Source: Carex sylvatica (Eukaryota > Streptophyta > Magnoliopsida > Poales > Cyperaceae). Taken from it: a stretch of DNA of 64,000 bases. The position numbers and the translations under genes are program-made. The notes under the pieces are model-generated. The model was not told the origin of the DNA and ran no database searches. It saw only the letters and a program-made list of their open reading frames with translations. Location: contig CAXKVR010000066.1 of assembly GCA_964058845.1 (NCBI GenBank), positions 186,001-250,000 of the forward strand, in the 5' to 3' direction. Of this stretch, positions 34,502 to 46,300 are shown one piece after another (within the stretch, counting starts at the first letter, position 1; each line of letters begins with the position of its first letter).

Positions 34502-35947
34502 TGATATCTCCATATTATATCTGAATTATGGCCCTAATGTACACTGAAACCTGTGCTTTAAAGCCTAAGAATGTGGACTTTTTACTTATATTTCGATGAA
34601 ATGTGGTACTGCTATGCTTCGTTTGGTATTTTGTAGGAAAAATGGCGAAAAACTGGTTCTGACTACTTTTCATACGGCCCGTATGATATTCTGTACGGAC
34701 CGTACAAGTTCTGCCCAACCACACAGAAGGATCCACAACAGAGGCATAGAGTCTCCAAGACAAAGCCCAGGCATACGGTCCGTACGGGATTCTGTACGGG
34801 CCGTACAACGCTGATTCGGAAAATCCAGCTGGAATCTGAATTGAGCACGATTTGAGGAGCCGATTAGGAAACCCCTGGAGACGTGATCTGGGGCATTAAA
34901 GGAGATATTTGACAGCAGAAAAGGGGAGATCAATCAATAACTTTCCATCATTCATTCTTGCTAGGCTTGGATAGGAAAAAAAGAAGAAGAGAAGGGAAGA
35001 ACGCAAGTTTTGCAACGGATCTTCGGATTTTCCACTGTTTTATCATGAACTCTTTTATTTCTTGTTATTTGTGTTATCTTATGAACATGAGTAGCTAATT
35101 TACTTTGTTTCTAGGGTAAGATGTAGTTTCTAGTTTAGCTTTGCTTGTATGCTACTTGGATTTTGTGTTGAACGCTTGGTTTTTACTTTGTTATGTAGTA
35201 TTTTTATTGCTCTATTTGTGCTTGCTTGAATCTGATTAGTCATCCCGTTAGATGAATGCGCACATCTAAGTGTTAGGAGCCAAGTCTATGAAATTCATTC
35301 CAACCGAATAAAGTATATGAAGTAGGGTGAAACCAAGGAGTACCCGAAAGGCGAAACTTTTCTTGAGGCGAAAGTCCTTGGATACTTTTAGTAAACTAAC
35401 AAGTAACTTAGATAAATTAGGCCAAAATGCAAAAGTTGAGGTTTAACGCATCTAAGAGGGAAGTACTTGAGTCCGGTAATCGGGTATTAGGCCAAAATGC
35501 GAAAGTTGAGGTTAGGTATCTAGATCTGGTCAAAAGAAACCCTAAACACAGTATCAACACAGGAAACAGTAGCTGCAACATTAACTCGAGGTCCCATACG
35601 GACCGTACGGGAATATGTACGGGCCGTATGCCTCGAGGCTGAACAGAAATGAAATCTGAACCCTGGAAACTCCTTTTTATCAATTGAAAACAACTTTAAT
35701 TATCTTTTACTGTCTTTTAATCAGTAGAATTGTTAGAACTAAAACCAAACCAACTTCTCTCACTTCTAGAATCTTAAGTGATTTTAAGATAAGTCCAGTG
35801 TTTTTCTTCCGTCCCTGTGGATCGATACCTGAGCATACTCAACGACAGGATAGTGCACTTGCTATCTGAATTGACAGAGTATAACAAAGGTTTAAGAAGT
35901 ATAGCTTGCTATACTGAAACTTTTTAGCATATATTCTCGTGCGATCA
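34502..35947 (+). repeat. 3' LTR
   Basis: It has the same length as the 5' LTR and is about 99% identical. The palindrome pairs are preserved at +5,521 bp. It is followed by the TCAGC target duplicate. Confidence 0.96.
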
Positions 35948-35952
35948 TCAGC

Positions 35953-36223
35953 CTCTATAGAAAGCTATCATACGCCTCCGTAATTTATTTGCGGTTGCAC
36001 CCTTCAAGAACTCACTTTAAAATGACACTGCTAAATCGATCAGATACACAATTCCAATAAGTTAAGAGAGAGAGGGGGGTTGAGAAAATGTGGTAGAGAG
36101 AGAGAGAGAGAACATTGCACCTTATGAACAGAAGGATGCATTTGCAAATAGAACCTCATTTAGGTGCAAATGGAAAAAATTTGAAGCAACTGAAGTTATG
36201 GTTTGATGATTCACAAATGAGTT
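35953..36223. other. Short spacer after the retrotransposon
   Basis: GAGA-rich low-complexity stretch near 36,065-36,115. Nothing else was recognised. Confidence 0.4.
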
Positions 36224-37490
36224 TCAAAACACAAAACCTTCTTGCCCCAATTCTTCATTGTCCCAATTAAAAACTGCATCCAAATCATCTTCATTTGACG
36301 CAGAGTCGTGTTTGCCAGAATTATCCAAATCATTAGGGCAAGTTTCAAAATTTTCATCTATTTCTTCATTCTTCCATTGATCAGCCTTATTTTAATAAGA
36401 AACAATGCACACTGATAAGAAATCAATATTATATTATTGAAAAATAGGTATTATTGAGTTAGAGACGAACGTGATATGACGGTTCCGATTCTTCTGGTGC
36501 AACTTTATCCGCTTGGATCTCCAAAATCTCTATAACCTTCTCAAATTGTGAATTATCTACACCCAAAAAAAATTGAGAAATAAAATACAGTAAACACTTA
36601 ATAAACAAAGTAAAAATGAAAAGAAGAAGAGCTAACCAGTGAGTCTATGTGTGATGGCATCACGTACACGTGTCGGGTGCTTCTTATCTTCACTCTTGAA
36701 TTTTAATTTTATTTGGTGTCTTGTTCGATTTGGGAAAAGCTGTTGTATCATCACAAAATCCATACCAACTGTCGTATCCCCTATAACATAAACAACCAAA
36801 TAAATAGAAACAATAGATTTAGACAAAAGAAATGGCAATCAAAAAGCGGGAGGGGCTGGATCCTCTGAGATGCTTCAAGTGGTTATATTTTTTATTTTAT
36901 TTTATAATACTCCATAGATATATTTTAGCAACCTTGTAAAATTTTCGTTATATTTTAGCAACCTTTCCCACTCTTTAGAGATAGTCTAATGTTTTCTGGT
37001 ATACTATTTCAGTTTTTTTCCAGTTTTCTGGTATACTGTTTTCTGTTTTTAGCATTTCTGTAAGATGCTTTCAGTTTTTCAGATTGTGATTTTTGGTATA
37101 CTGGTCTCAGTTTTTCAGTTTCATACTTTCTGGTAAACTGTTTTCAGTTTTGCAGTTTTTTCAGATTGTGTTCTGATGTAAAAATTTGTACTGTAATCTC
37201 TATGTGCACAATCTTTTGTATAAATGCATATTGTAAACTCTATATGTAATGTTGTAAACTTTATTGATATCAATAAAAAAAAAAAAAGAGTAACCTTGTA
37301 GAACAACTCGGTTTCAGATTAGGTCCACCGACTGGAGGAGGTTCTGTTCATATGGGTGTGATAGTTCAACTTTTTAACGGTTGCTTGAAATGTCTCTTGT
37401 GGGGCTGAGTCTTGCCGGTTGTGTTCTTCTTGATCCCCTTCAAAATAAAAAAACTCGAATTCGTCCTGCTGTCTCCTTCTCGGTATCGAA
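36224..37490 (-). pseudogene. BDP1 (TFIIIB subunit B'') gene fragment
   Basis: Minus-strand exons with preserved splice borders run from right to left. 37,295-37,490 includes VKKLNYHTHMNRTSSSRWT, stop, SETELFYK. 36,638-36,780 encodes GDTTVGMDFVMIQQLFP, then NRTRHQIKLKFKSEDKKHP. About 36,470-36,558 encodes DNSQFEKVIEILEIQ. 36,224-36,386 ends in a stop codon after an acidic tail. The G.DF.MIQQLFP.RTR.QIKLKFK.E...P stretch is the SANT/Myb domain of BDP1, a subunit of the RNA polymerase III initiation factor TFIIIB. The in-frame TAA at 37,319-37,321 in the SANT domain and the missing 5' exons make it a pseudogene. Retained introns argue for DNA-level capture. Confidence 0.82.
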
Positions 37491-37599
37491 CTGTTTCACA
37501 TGAAATAATTGAAATTGATATGCCAATTTTGTAAGACACTCATGAAAATATAATGCAAAAAATTAATTAGACTAAAAAGCAAAATGAAAAATCAATTAC

Positions 37600-37965
37600 A
37601 AATACCTTGCATCACCATTCCCTGAGGCTGCCTCTTTGTTTTGCATAAGTAAAAATGCAAGAAAAAGAATATATTACCAAGGGCCCACACAGATTTCTCA
37701 AAAGCCAATACAAAATCAAGTAAAATCGAACGAGATAGAGAAGAAAACCATACCCATTTCTTCTCCAAATCATTATATTGGTATTTCTAAATCACTGTCA
37801 GCCCCCGCTTCGTCGTCCATCACTCCGGTGCCCTCGTCCACCATAGGGTCCAGACAGGGCGAAGGCGATTTCTTCTGACACTTGTGACACCGGTGTCAGA
37901 GGCTGCAAGTGAGACGGCGACCACCCGAAGAGACTGTGCGACGCCATCACGCTTCTATCTCGTAC
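37600..37965 (-). pseudogene. Possible 5' exons of the same BDP1-derived fragment or of another captured gene
   Basis: The minus strand shows NKEAASGNGDAR before a GT donor (about 37,605-37,650). Further upstream, a stretch after an ATG at about 37,945 is rich in Ser/Pro and then reads DDEAGADSDLEI. The frame breaks between them. This could be the N-terminus of the parent gene or unrelated captured DNA. Confidence 0.35.
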
Positions 37966-38897
37966 TGTGTTTCTTCCCTTTTACTCTCCTTCTCACTACT
38001 GGTATCGATAAAGAGATGTAAATCCTACGTTGGGGCAAAACCTAGGGTTTGGTAGTGATAATTGGAGAGGTCGGTGTGGGGGAAAAATAGATCGATCGGG
38101 GAGGGGAACTGGGAGAGGCGCCTCTAAATCTTCAGCGAAAAAAATTACATTTGTTGGATTTGATCTGCACGAATTTTGATTCAGATCCAACGGTGCAGAA
38201 TAGAAATACATGTGATAATTTGTGTGGCATTACGTGTGGCGGATCTAATTTTCACTAAGTTTAGACCTCTACACATAAAAAGGATGTATTTCATCAAAGA
38301 AAAACAAATTATGTGTGATCTGAAAATTCAATGGCTGATTATTCTTCCACCCAAAAAATAATAAATCAGGACCCTTACAGGATCTAGATATTATACTCCT
38401 TATTAGAAGAGAGATTATCTCAAATTTTGTATTCTCCTTCGCCAATATCAAATTTCACAGGATTTCACAAAAAAATCCAGCGACAACCTAGCAACAGTGT
38501 GAGAAATTTATTGAATTGGCGGAGAAGATCGAAGAACGGTCTGTACAGCGGGACTGATTTGTAAGTTATCTCAAAGATTAAAAAGCTTACTCGACTGTGG
38601 GTGAGTGATTTAATTTGAGATCCATTCTAGATTTTAAGATTTGTTAATCTTTGTATACCATAGTTCAAGGAAGAAGGCGGAAAAGATGAGATCATATTTT
38701 AGCATCAAAATACGAGAGAGATGAGTAGCACATGGAAGAATTGCTCCAAGAAAAGATTGGGAGTCATTATGGTAGCACAAGAGGGAAGAATTGTGTCAAA
38801 AGAAAAGCGCAAGTGGTTCTGGAAGGGGAAGGGATTAGTTAATGCGATAATTTATCATATTAGTATATTTAACATACTTAATCTTAATTAAGTGATT
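37966..38897. other. Interior DNA left of the right Mutator-like end
   Basis: No coding content was recognised. It may belong to the unit that carries the BDP1 fragment. Confidence 0.35.
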
Positions 38898-39053
38898 AAT
38901 TATATCTGTATTAAACATACTTAATCTTAATTTTTAATTAATTGGGTAAATATGTTAGTTATTAGAATTTTGAATGGTAAATACGTAATTACACAATTTA
39001 GAGGGGGAAACATATAATTTCATTTTTTTGAGTGGTATATATGAAATTCCTCC
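38898..39053 (-). repeat. Right terminal inverted repeat of the Mutator-like unit
   Basis: Ends ...GGTATATATGAAATTCCTCC, the imperfect reverse complement of 28,008-28,163. Shared internal words include AATTACGTATTTACCAT and TTAAGATTAAGTATGTTTAA. If both ends belong to one element it spans about 11 kb, of which 6,967 bp are the later LTR retrotransposon. Confidence 0.65.
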
Positions 39054-39158
39054 TAAAAAAATATGCATAAAAAAATATCGGTCTTCTAATTGATCAATTT
39101 TTTAGAGCAAATGAGTCATTTCTCTTCTTTTGACAAATACACAATGACATTTAGGTAG

Positions 39159-39547
39159 AGTGTGCTATGCTCACAAAAGTGTATGCTGAGTATATATCCA
39201 AAATCTATCAAATTGGCTTCAAACATCAAATTTAAACCATTGAAATAGATATACTTTACGATTGATGTGTGTTTATACAAAATTATCAAACTTTCAATTA
39301 TTTTTAATATAAATTGAAGGGGTAAAAAGAATTAAAGTTTTATAAGTTATTATAATGCATTAATTTTTAATCATTTTTCTACACGCTGACTTTGTACTAA
39401 TTGAATTTGAGAATTTTAAAATTTTGCATGTACATGCATCACTTGTGAAGTAGTTCAGTTTCAATGGTTTTATTTCACCGTTTTAAGTCAATTCCATAGA
39501 TTTTGGATTAATGCTAACCAAACCCTCTTGATGAGCATAGCACACAT
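39159..39547. mobile_element. Foldback/MITE with GTGTGCTATGCTCA ends
   Basis: GTGTGCTATGCTCA at the left (about 39,159) is matched by TGAGCATAGCACAC at the right (about 39,547). Beyond this, imperfect inverted similarity continues through ATCCAAAATCTAT / ATAGATTTTGGAT. There is no coding content. Confidence 0.75.
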
Positions 39548-39790
39548 TACTAGAATATGGTTTATTAGCATGGGTACCTAGACACAATTGCATATTTAAG
39601 TGAATCTCCATGTAATTGATATTTTTTGTATGGGGGCGCTAACTGAATTCTATATATGGGCTAAAATTTTCGGCCCATACAATTAGTATTCTCATACAAT
39701 TGGTATAATTACCCATGCTAATTGATTACTGACATGCCCATGTAAATATAATTAGTAGTTATTTTAATTTTAAAATTAAAAACTAAACTG
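39548..39790. repeat. Possible truncated CACTA-type end
   Basis: TTACTAGAAT is followed by repeated CATGGGTA / TACCCATG and CCCATAC words in both orientations. This resembles a CACTA subterminal array. No partner end was found. Confidence 0.3.
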
Positions 39791-40012
39791 TATGAAGAGC
39801 CACCCCTCAAATCTCATTTCATTCTCTTTTCAGAATTCCCTCTCTGTGAACCCTAGATCTGCCTCCTTGCTATTTCTCCCTCTCTCACTCATCTCCCCTG
39901 AGGCTCTGACACTCTCTACATCGCGTCGCACAACGTCATACTAGAGTTCTGAGCACGAGTCCATGTGAGTTTTAATATAAAAAACAATACAATTTGTAAA
40001 TTTTTGAATTTT

Positions 40013-40095
40013 TGAAAATTTGAAGGGTAAATATGATATTATGAATTTTAGAGGAGGGAATACATAATTTAGAAGTTTTGAGGGGTGTTTGTGAA
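40013..40095 (-). repeat. Inverted partner of 27,835-27,922
   Basis: The reverse complement reads CCCCTCAAAACTTCTAAATT..., then AAAATTCATAATAT, matching the left arm. It ends GAAATTCCCCC, like the Mutator-type end at 39,053. Confidence 0.6.
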
Positions 40096-40278
40096 ATTCC
40101 CCCAATATTTAAAAGGTGAAACAACGATCAAATCCACCGAAAATTAGGCGGTTTTGACCATGTTTCATTACGTCACAGACATTACCGTTCACCTTTCAAT
40201 TTGGTAGGAGCCAAAATTTCATATTTATTTTGAAAAATCAAATAAATATTCTTTAGACTTAGTTTAACAGTTGTGCCT

Positions 40279-40287
40279 TATAAAAAG
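40279..40287 (+). promoter_or_regulatory. TATA box of the receptor-kinase gene
   Basis: TATAAAAAG lies 38 bp before ATG 40,326. A start about 30 bp downstream would leave a leader of only 10-20 nt before the first ATG. A second in-frame ATG at 40,347 is an alternative start. Confidence 0.5.
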
Positions 40288-40325
40288 AGTTTCTGTCCCC
40301 GTTGGCACTTCAGAGGAAAACAAAA

Positions 40326-43300
40326 ATGGAAGTCACCTCTAAAGGAATGAATTTATGGTTCTTAGTTCTTGTGGTAATATCTATGTCTACTGTACGGGTA
40401 GATAGCCAGCCTGATTCTAAGGGTAAGCTGAATGCAATGCTTCAAATTTACAATCACTTCATTCTCTATCTACGGTATGTTGTTTGTTGCATACTCCTTT
40501 TTTTTGTACCTTCTCTCAAGAAAATGATATATGCATATATATAGAATTGTTGCTCGTTGGATAGCTTTTTATACTGTTTGCTGTTATCTGTCCCTCATCA
40601 CTCATCATGTCTTAATTTCTTGATTTGCTTAAATATTTATGGACGTTCTTGACATAATTTATAGAGATAGTATCTCCATCTCCCAACCTCATGTTCCCCA
40701 ACATCTTCCAATCTCCTCTCGCACTTTGATTTCTATTTTTAGAAGTCTAAGAATTCGAAAAAAAATATTGGCTCTCTTCCATTCCGACTCCGATCTCCTC
40801 TCATCCGCGATATTGCTCAGACGATCTCAATCGCGCCACGCAGTTACTACCTCGTCGGTTTTATCTTCTCAGATCCTATCACTGCTACCTTTTTTAACAT
40901 CGTTGCAATACGGCATGTCGGATATGAATGTCAGTACGTATGGATAATTAAGGACACACACAATACAGCACGACTTGTAACATGTGCTGTGTCAGGTTTG
41001 TGTCTGTGCCGTGTTCTTAGAGGTGTTGCGTTCATTCTAGTGAAATTCAACACAGCACAACACGCCACATCTAGCATGGATACATATAAATATGTTTGGA
41101 TACAGAGAAATATAAAGAAATTTGAAAACAAAGATATAATAATCAGTAAAAATTCATATATACTAATATATTTTTGTCACGGGTGCTAAAGTAAAAAAAA
41201 TACAGTTTTTTTTTTTCAGTCCAGCTCCCAAGTATCTTTCCTCTCTCTCCTCTACGTTTGAAAAACTCGAAAAAACAAAGAAAAGAGAAAGGAAGAAGAA
41301 AAGGGATCATAATTAGCGCTTAATTATACATATGTTATCTTGGTTTCTTTTTATTCGTATATTAGTAGAAATGGATCTCTATCAGCAAACATGACTATTT
41401 AATTCGTAGTATATACTTTAACAGACAACATGATATAAAAAATTCTAAGTTTTTGTGTTTCTTTTAATACAAACTGTCAAGGTAATAAACAATACTATGA
41501 TGAGCATAAGAGCATTGCTCATGATCAGTTGACTGTGCAATATATCAATGACTTCGTCAAAATGGCATAATTAAACCTTTATCTTATCCATGAAAAAATT
41601 AATAAATAAATAAAATAAACAGAAACTTCGTCATAGAATGTTCACGAATAGTTGACTTTGAAACATTCTCGAGAGAAGCATTCTTGAGAGAAACATTCTT
41701 GATCAAATTAGACAAAATAATGCATTCCGGCGATTGGATTTTTTTTTATAAATATAGGTACCTCAAATTCAGACCCAATTTATATATATACCATATAATC
41801 CGAATTTATACTGAAATTAATGGCTGAACTATATAGACGACTCTTAATTAGGTTCCATCTAAATTAATAGAGCGAATTACCTCCAAATAATAGTGATCGT
41901 CCTGGTTTCTGAGATCAGATGAAGTATATGATTCTGTCGATTTAGATCCGGATCGTTTGACTTAAAAAAAATTGTATGAATTTTAAAACAGATCGTACAA
42001 TATTTTAGATAGGCTTCGAAAGACATTGACTTGATCATTGTCTGGGAATATTATATATCCATACTCAAGAAAGAGGACATTATCTTTTGATAAGGATGAA
42101 ACAATAGCACATCTCATCCAGTGTAAATTACAACACAGAGGTTCTCATAATTTCATTTCAAAGAAAAAATCAAATAGAAGAAGATCATAGTTTTAGGTTT
42201 GCAAAATTTCCTCATAAATTGAAGAAAAAAATGAACAAGAATATTGAATAGATGAAAAGTATATGATTTTATGAAATTTTAGCAAAACAAAATTGTAGAC
42301 ATATTGTTGGACTTTTGAATTGGTTGTGTATTAAATTTCATAAAATCATATAGTGTTATTTGATATTTAAACAAAGACCACAGTTCTATCAATTTCATGT
42401 GCATTATATTAATATAGTACGAATCATATATTAAAGGTCGTAATTACATATTGTTTAACATTATTAAGATCGATTAAGATTATTAAGTTAATATATTGTC
42501 AATAAAATTGTATCCTAAAAATAATGCTTACATATCATCACAGGGTTGTAATGTACATTTTTCATGTCGAAAGTTAATTGGGAGGATAATTAAGATTATT
42601 GTACGGTAAGAACAATTAGTTGTTCGATCCTTGGTCAATATCTTGACATCTTCCGACTTGTGTATTGTATGGGAATGGGATGATATAAGCAGGATGTTGT
42701 AGGCAAGGTACAAAAACATTTTGATAATAAATATTTCCTTATCAATCCAATCAACATCGAGTAGAGTTGACATTCCTTGCCAATAAATATTTTATAATAT
42801 TGATAATACACTTATTTAATGTACTTTTGATCATAAATATACTTTTCACCTATTTAAAATATTTATTGGCAAGGAATGTCAACTCTACTTAGGGGTGCAA
42901 ACGGGTTGGATATTATCCGACCGTATTCGACTCCGTATCCGAAAATTTAATATGGATATTCGATATCCGAATATCTGTGTGGATACCAATACGGATATGG
43001 TTTTGAATTTTAATTATCTGTATCCGAATAGTAGATATATTATATAGTTTAATATATATTATAAAAAAAATTATGTTATTAACTATTATAAGTCCGGAGA
43101 TTGTTTTTTTTCTTTTTTTTTTATGCAAATTTGCTTGCTTTTATTATTTCCGAATTACATCCTTTTAATTACATTACGCAGTTAATAAGTAAAAAAATCC
43201 AAATGTCGATGGCCAGAGGTAGGCACTCAATGGGCTAGGTATTCGGTTCCTTTTTTATTTCTTATTACATTTTTTTTTATTTACGGCATCAACATTATTT

Positions 43301-46300
43301 ATCCGAATTACATTTTTCTTTTTTAAGGAAACATTTCAAATTAATTACCAACACTATTTTTAATTATACAAATTATATTTGTATTTGAATTTGTATGATT
43401 TGTCTGATATCCTATCCCTATTTGTATATGTTTAACATCATATTCGTATTTGTATTTGTATGCGTATTCAAAAAGTTTAATTACATACACCTCTATGTAT
43501 CTGTTCCTACAGTGTGTTGGATTCCATAAATATTTATGGATGATGTCTGACTTGTTCAATAATATTGTCAGTTGTGAAGCATGTGTTGGAATATTTAATT
43601 TCTTATTTTCTTTACAATTTTTTTTTTAGTAATTTGTCATCACTTTCTCTTTACAGGTTTTATAAGCATTGATTGCGGACTTGCTGCAAATTCTACCTTG
43701 CTTGATAGAGCGACTAAGTTGACTTACGTGTCTGATGATCAATTCATCGACACTGGAGTGAGCTACGATATCTCTTCAGAATACGCCACAAATGACATAT
43801 ACGAGAAATATCTAACAGTCAGAAGCTTTCCCAATGGAAGCCGAAATTGCTACACCTTAAGATCCTTAAAACTAGGATCAAAGTACCTTATAAGAGGATT
43901 ATTCAAGTATGGAAACTATGATAAATTAAATAAGCTTCCAACCTTTGATATTCATTTGGGTGTCAATTATTGGAAAACAATGAAAATATCCAATGCGAAT
44001 AGTGCATTCTTCACTGAGATTATCACCACAACCACTTCTGACTACCTACAAGTTTGCCTTATTAATAAAAATCTCGGCACTCCTTTTATCTCTACGCTAG
44101 AATTGAGGCCATTGACAACGAGCATCTATTCATGGACAAATTCTACACAATCATTGGTTCTCTTCAGTAGGCAGAACATAGGAGCAAGCGATCAACTAAG
44201 GTAAACATGCTAAATTATCTCAAAAAAAATGAGAAGTGTCTAATTTACCAATTATTTAGTGGTTAAATATTGTTTGTTGTAGGAATACATCTTAATTTTT
44301 AAGTTCATGCAACAAGTTAGAGAACTATGATATAATCTTAATACGTTTTGGCTAATTGGAGATGGACAAACGGTACCAAACCTCTATGATTTAACTGGGT
44401 TGATTTTGTTCTCTACTAGGTCCAAACTCAAAAGAAAGTGCAAATGTACCATATAAAATTAGAAAAGAGGAGGCCAGGTGATAAAGATATTATTCAGTAC
44501 TCAACCAGTATGTAATACATAGGTCATCATTCAATTCTTCCATTGCTTTGTTAAAAAACCAAAATAGGTACCCTGACGATCCATATGACCGGATTTGGAG
44601 GGCCTACGCGCAGACGACATGGAGAAATATCTCAACGAGCTCCAAAGTGGACCCAGACGCAGACTATGCAGTCCCCTCTCTTGTCATGCAAACTGCTGCC
44701 ACTACTTTAAGAATTACAGAACCCCTTGAGCAATACTGGACCAGCGACAATACGTCCACAAGATTTGCTGTAATCCTTCACTACAAAGAGATCGAGAACA
44801 TACCATCTAATGGTAGTAGGAAGTTCGATGTATTTGCTAACGATTTCCTACTAAATTCGAGATATGAAATTGCTGCAGGATGGTCATATGGTGACTCAGG
44901 TAAGAATAGTTATAATGTGTCCCTTAAGGCTACTTCAAGCTCAACTCTCCCGCCTCTTTTGAATGCATTTGAGGTGCATATCATTACACCCTCCACTGGG
45001 ATTACCACCAATAATGAAGATGGTATGTTTCATTCTGTGTACTTCAAACTATTTGTTCATGCTATGAAATACACCCGCAAAAAGGAAGGCATTTTATTTA
45101 ATTGAATAAATGAAAGGTTTTTCCAAAGAAACTATACCAAAAGTTTCCATCCCACTTTTTTTTTTCCAGAGTTAAGCTCTCCTTCCATTACTCACAATAA
45201 AATATTTAATAATAAATTTTATTTCAAACTTTTATCTGAAGGACAAAACTAACTATAACTAGTACCTTTGCTTAATTAACATGCCATAATGTGTTTTATT
45301 GCAATTGAAGTTGCTGCCATGAATGCAATTAAAAAGAACTACAAAGTAAACAAAGATTGGAGTGGTGATCCTTGTGCTCCTAAAGAATTCTTGTGGCGTG
45401 GTGTCACTTGCACTTCTGATTCCACCAAAGCTCTCAGGATTACAACTTTGTGAGCATTTCAATACGTCATACATTTTACTTTTGGTAAAACAGAGAAGGT
45501 ACAAAAACTCTTGACTAATAAGATATCTTTTCCAGAAACCTATCATCAAGTGGACTGACAGGTGCCATAGTATCCTCTTTTGGAGATCTAAGCGCCCTCC
45601 TGTTATTGTATGTTTCTGTAAACTAAGACCAAATTATTTTCCTGAGACTGATGTTTTAATCTTTCACTCAAATTGTATGTTTTTCTATAATCTTTGTGGA
45701 GCTATGACTGAAAATCGTATTATTTTCATTTTTTGTTACACAAATTGAATGTTTACTATTTCATTTCCTTTTTGGCACATCATGAATTCAGTTTTGTGTT
45801 CTCATGCTAACTTCAGCTATTGCTTGCTACCTTTGTTTTTCAGGGATATATCTTATAATGACTTGTCAGGGGATCTTCCTACTTTCCTTGATCAATTATC
45901 TGCTCTTACATACCTGTATGTTTGCAATCTAACCTCTATTTTTATCAAAAACAAAGATATCACAAATTAGATTATAATTTTATTGAAATTTCAGGGACAT
46001 AACAGGAAATAAAAATATTTCAACCACCCTTCCTCCAGGTCTTCATAGTAAAAAACAGGACGGGAAGCTAATCTTTAGGTATGTTTATATTTTTAAGTGT
46101 TATTTTTTATAATTATTTGTTTCTCCTATACATTAAAATGACAGGACTTTGTTATCCTGGGACTTCATTAATTATTTATTATAGTTCGTTAAAAATTAAA
46201 CTAAACATAAAATATAAGTACAGGTTGGACTACTGCACAAGGCATTATAATTACACAAATAAAAAAAACTATTTAATGTGAAAGAAAACATAATCATCCT

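Larger units (their letters stand above)
28981..35947 (+). mobile_element. Athila-like Ty3/gypsy LTR retrotransposon, non-autonomous (gag-protease only)
   Basis: Two LTRs of 1,446 bp each (28,981-30,426 and 34,502-35,947, TG...CA) are flanked by the 5-bp duplication TCAGC (28,976-28,980 and 35,948-35,952). The primer-binding site TGGCGCCGTTGCCGGGGA (30,433-30,450) is complementary to the 3' end of plant tRNA-Asp, as in Athila-group elements. A G-rich polypurine tract (AAGCTTGGGGGATT, 34,488-34,501) abuts the 3' LTR. One long frame encodes gag and protease. Nothing resembling reverse transcriptase, RNase H or integrase follows, and the internal region is only about 4 kb. I count roughly ten mismatches between the LTRs by eye (about 0.7%), which implies a young insertion. 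Confidence 0.96.

Noticed and set aside
40302..40325. Upstream extension of exon 1 from a TTG codon
   Set aside because: No ATG; the first ATG in frame at 40,326 gives a normal signal peptide.
43341..43559. Open frame on the minus strand full of NTNIN/YKYEY residues
   Set aside because: Translation of the ATTTGTATTTGTA repeat in the hAT-like element, not a protein.
44881..44910. GT-like donor at GACTCAGGTAAG within exon 3 of the receptor kinase
   Set aside because: The frame continues through it with conserved malectin-like sequence, and the phase of the next acceptor fits the donor at 45,023 instead.
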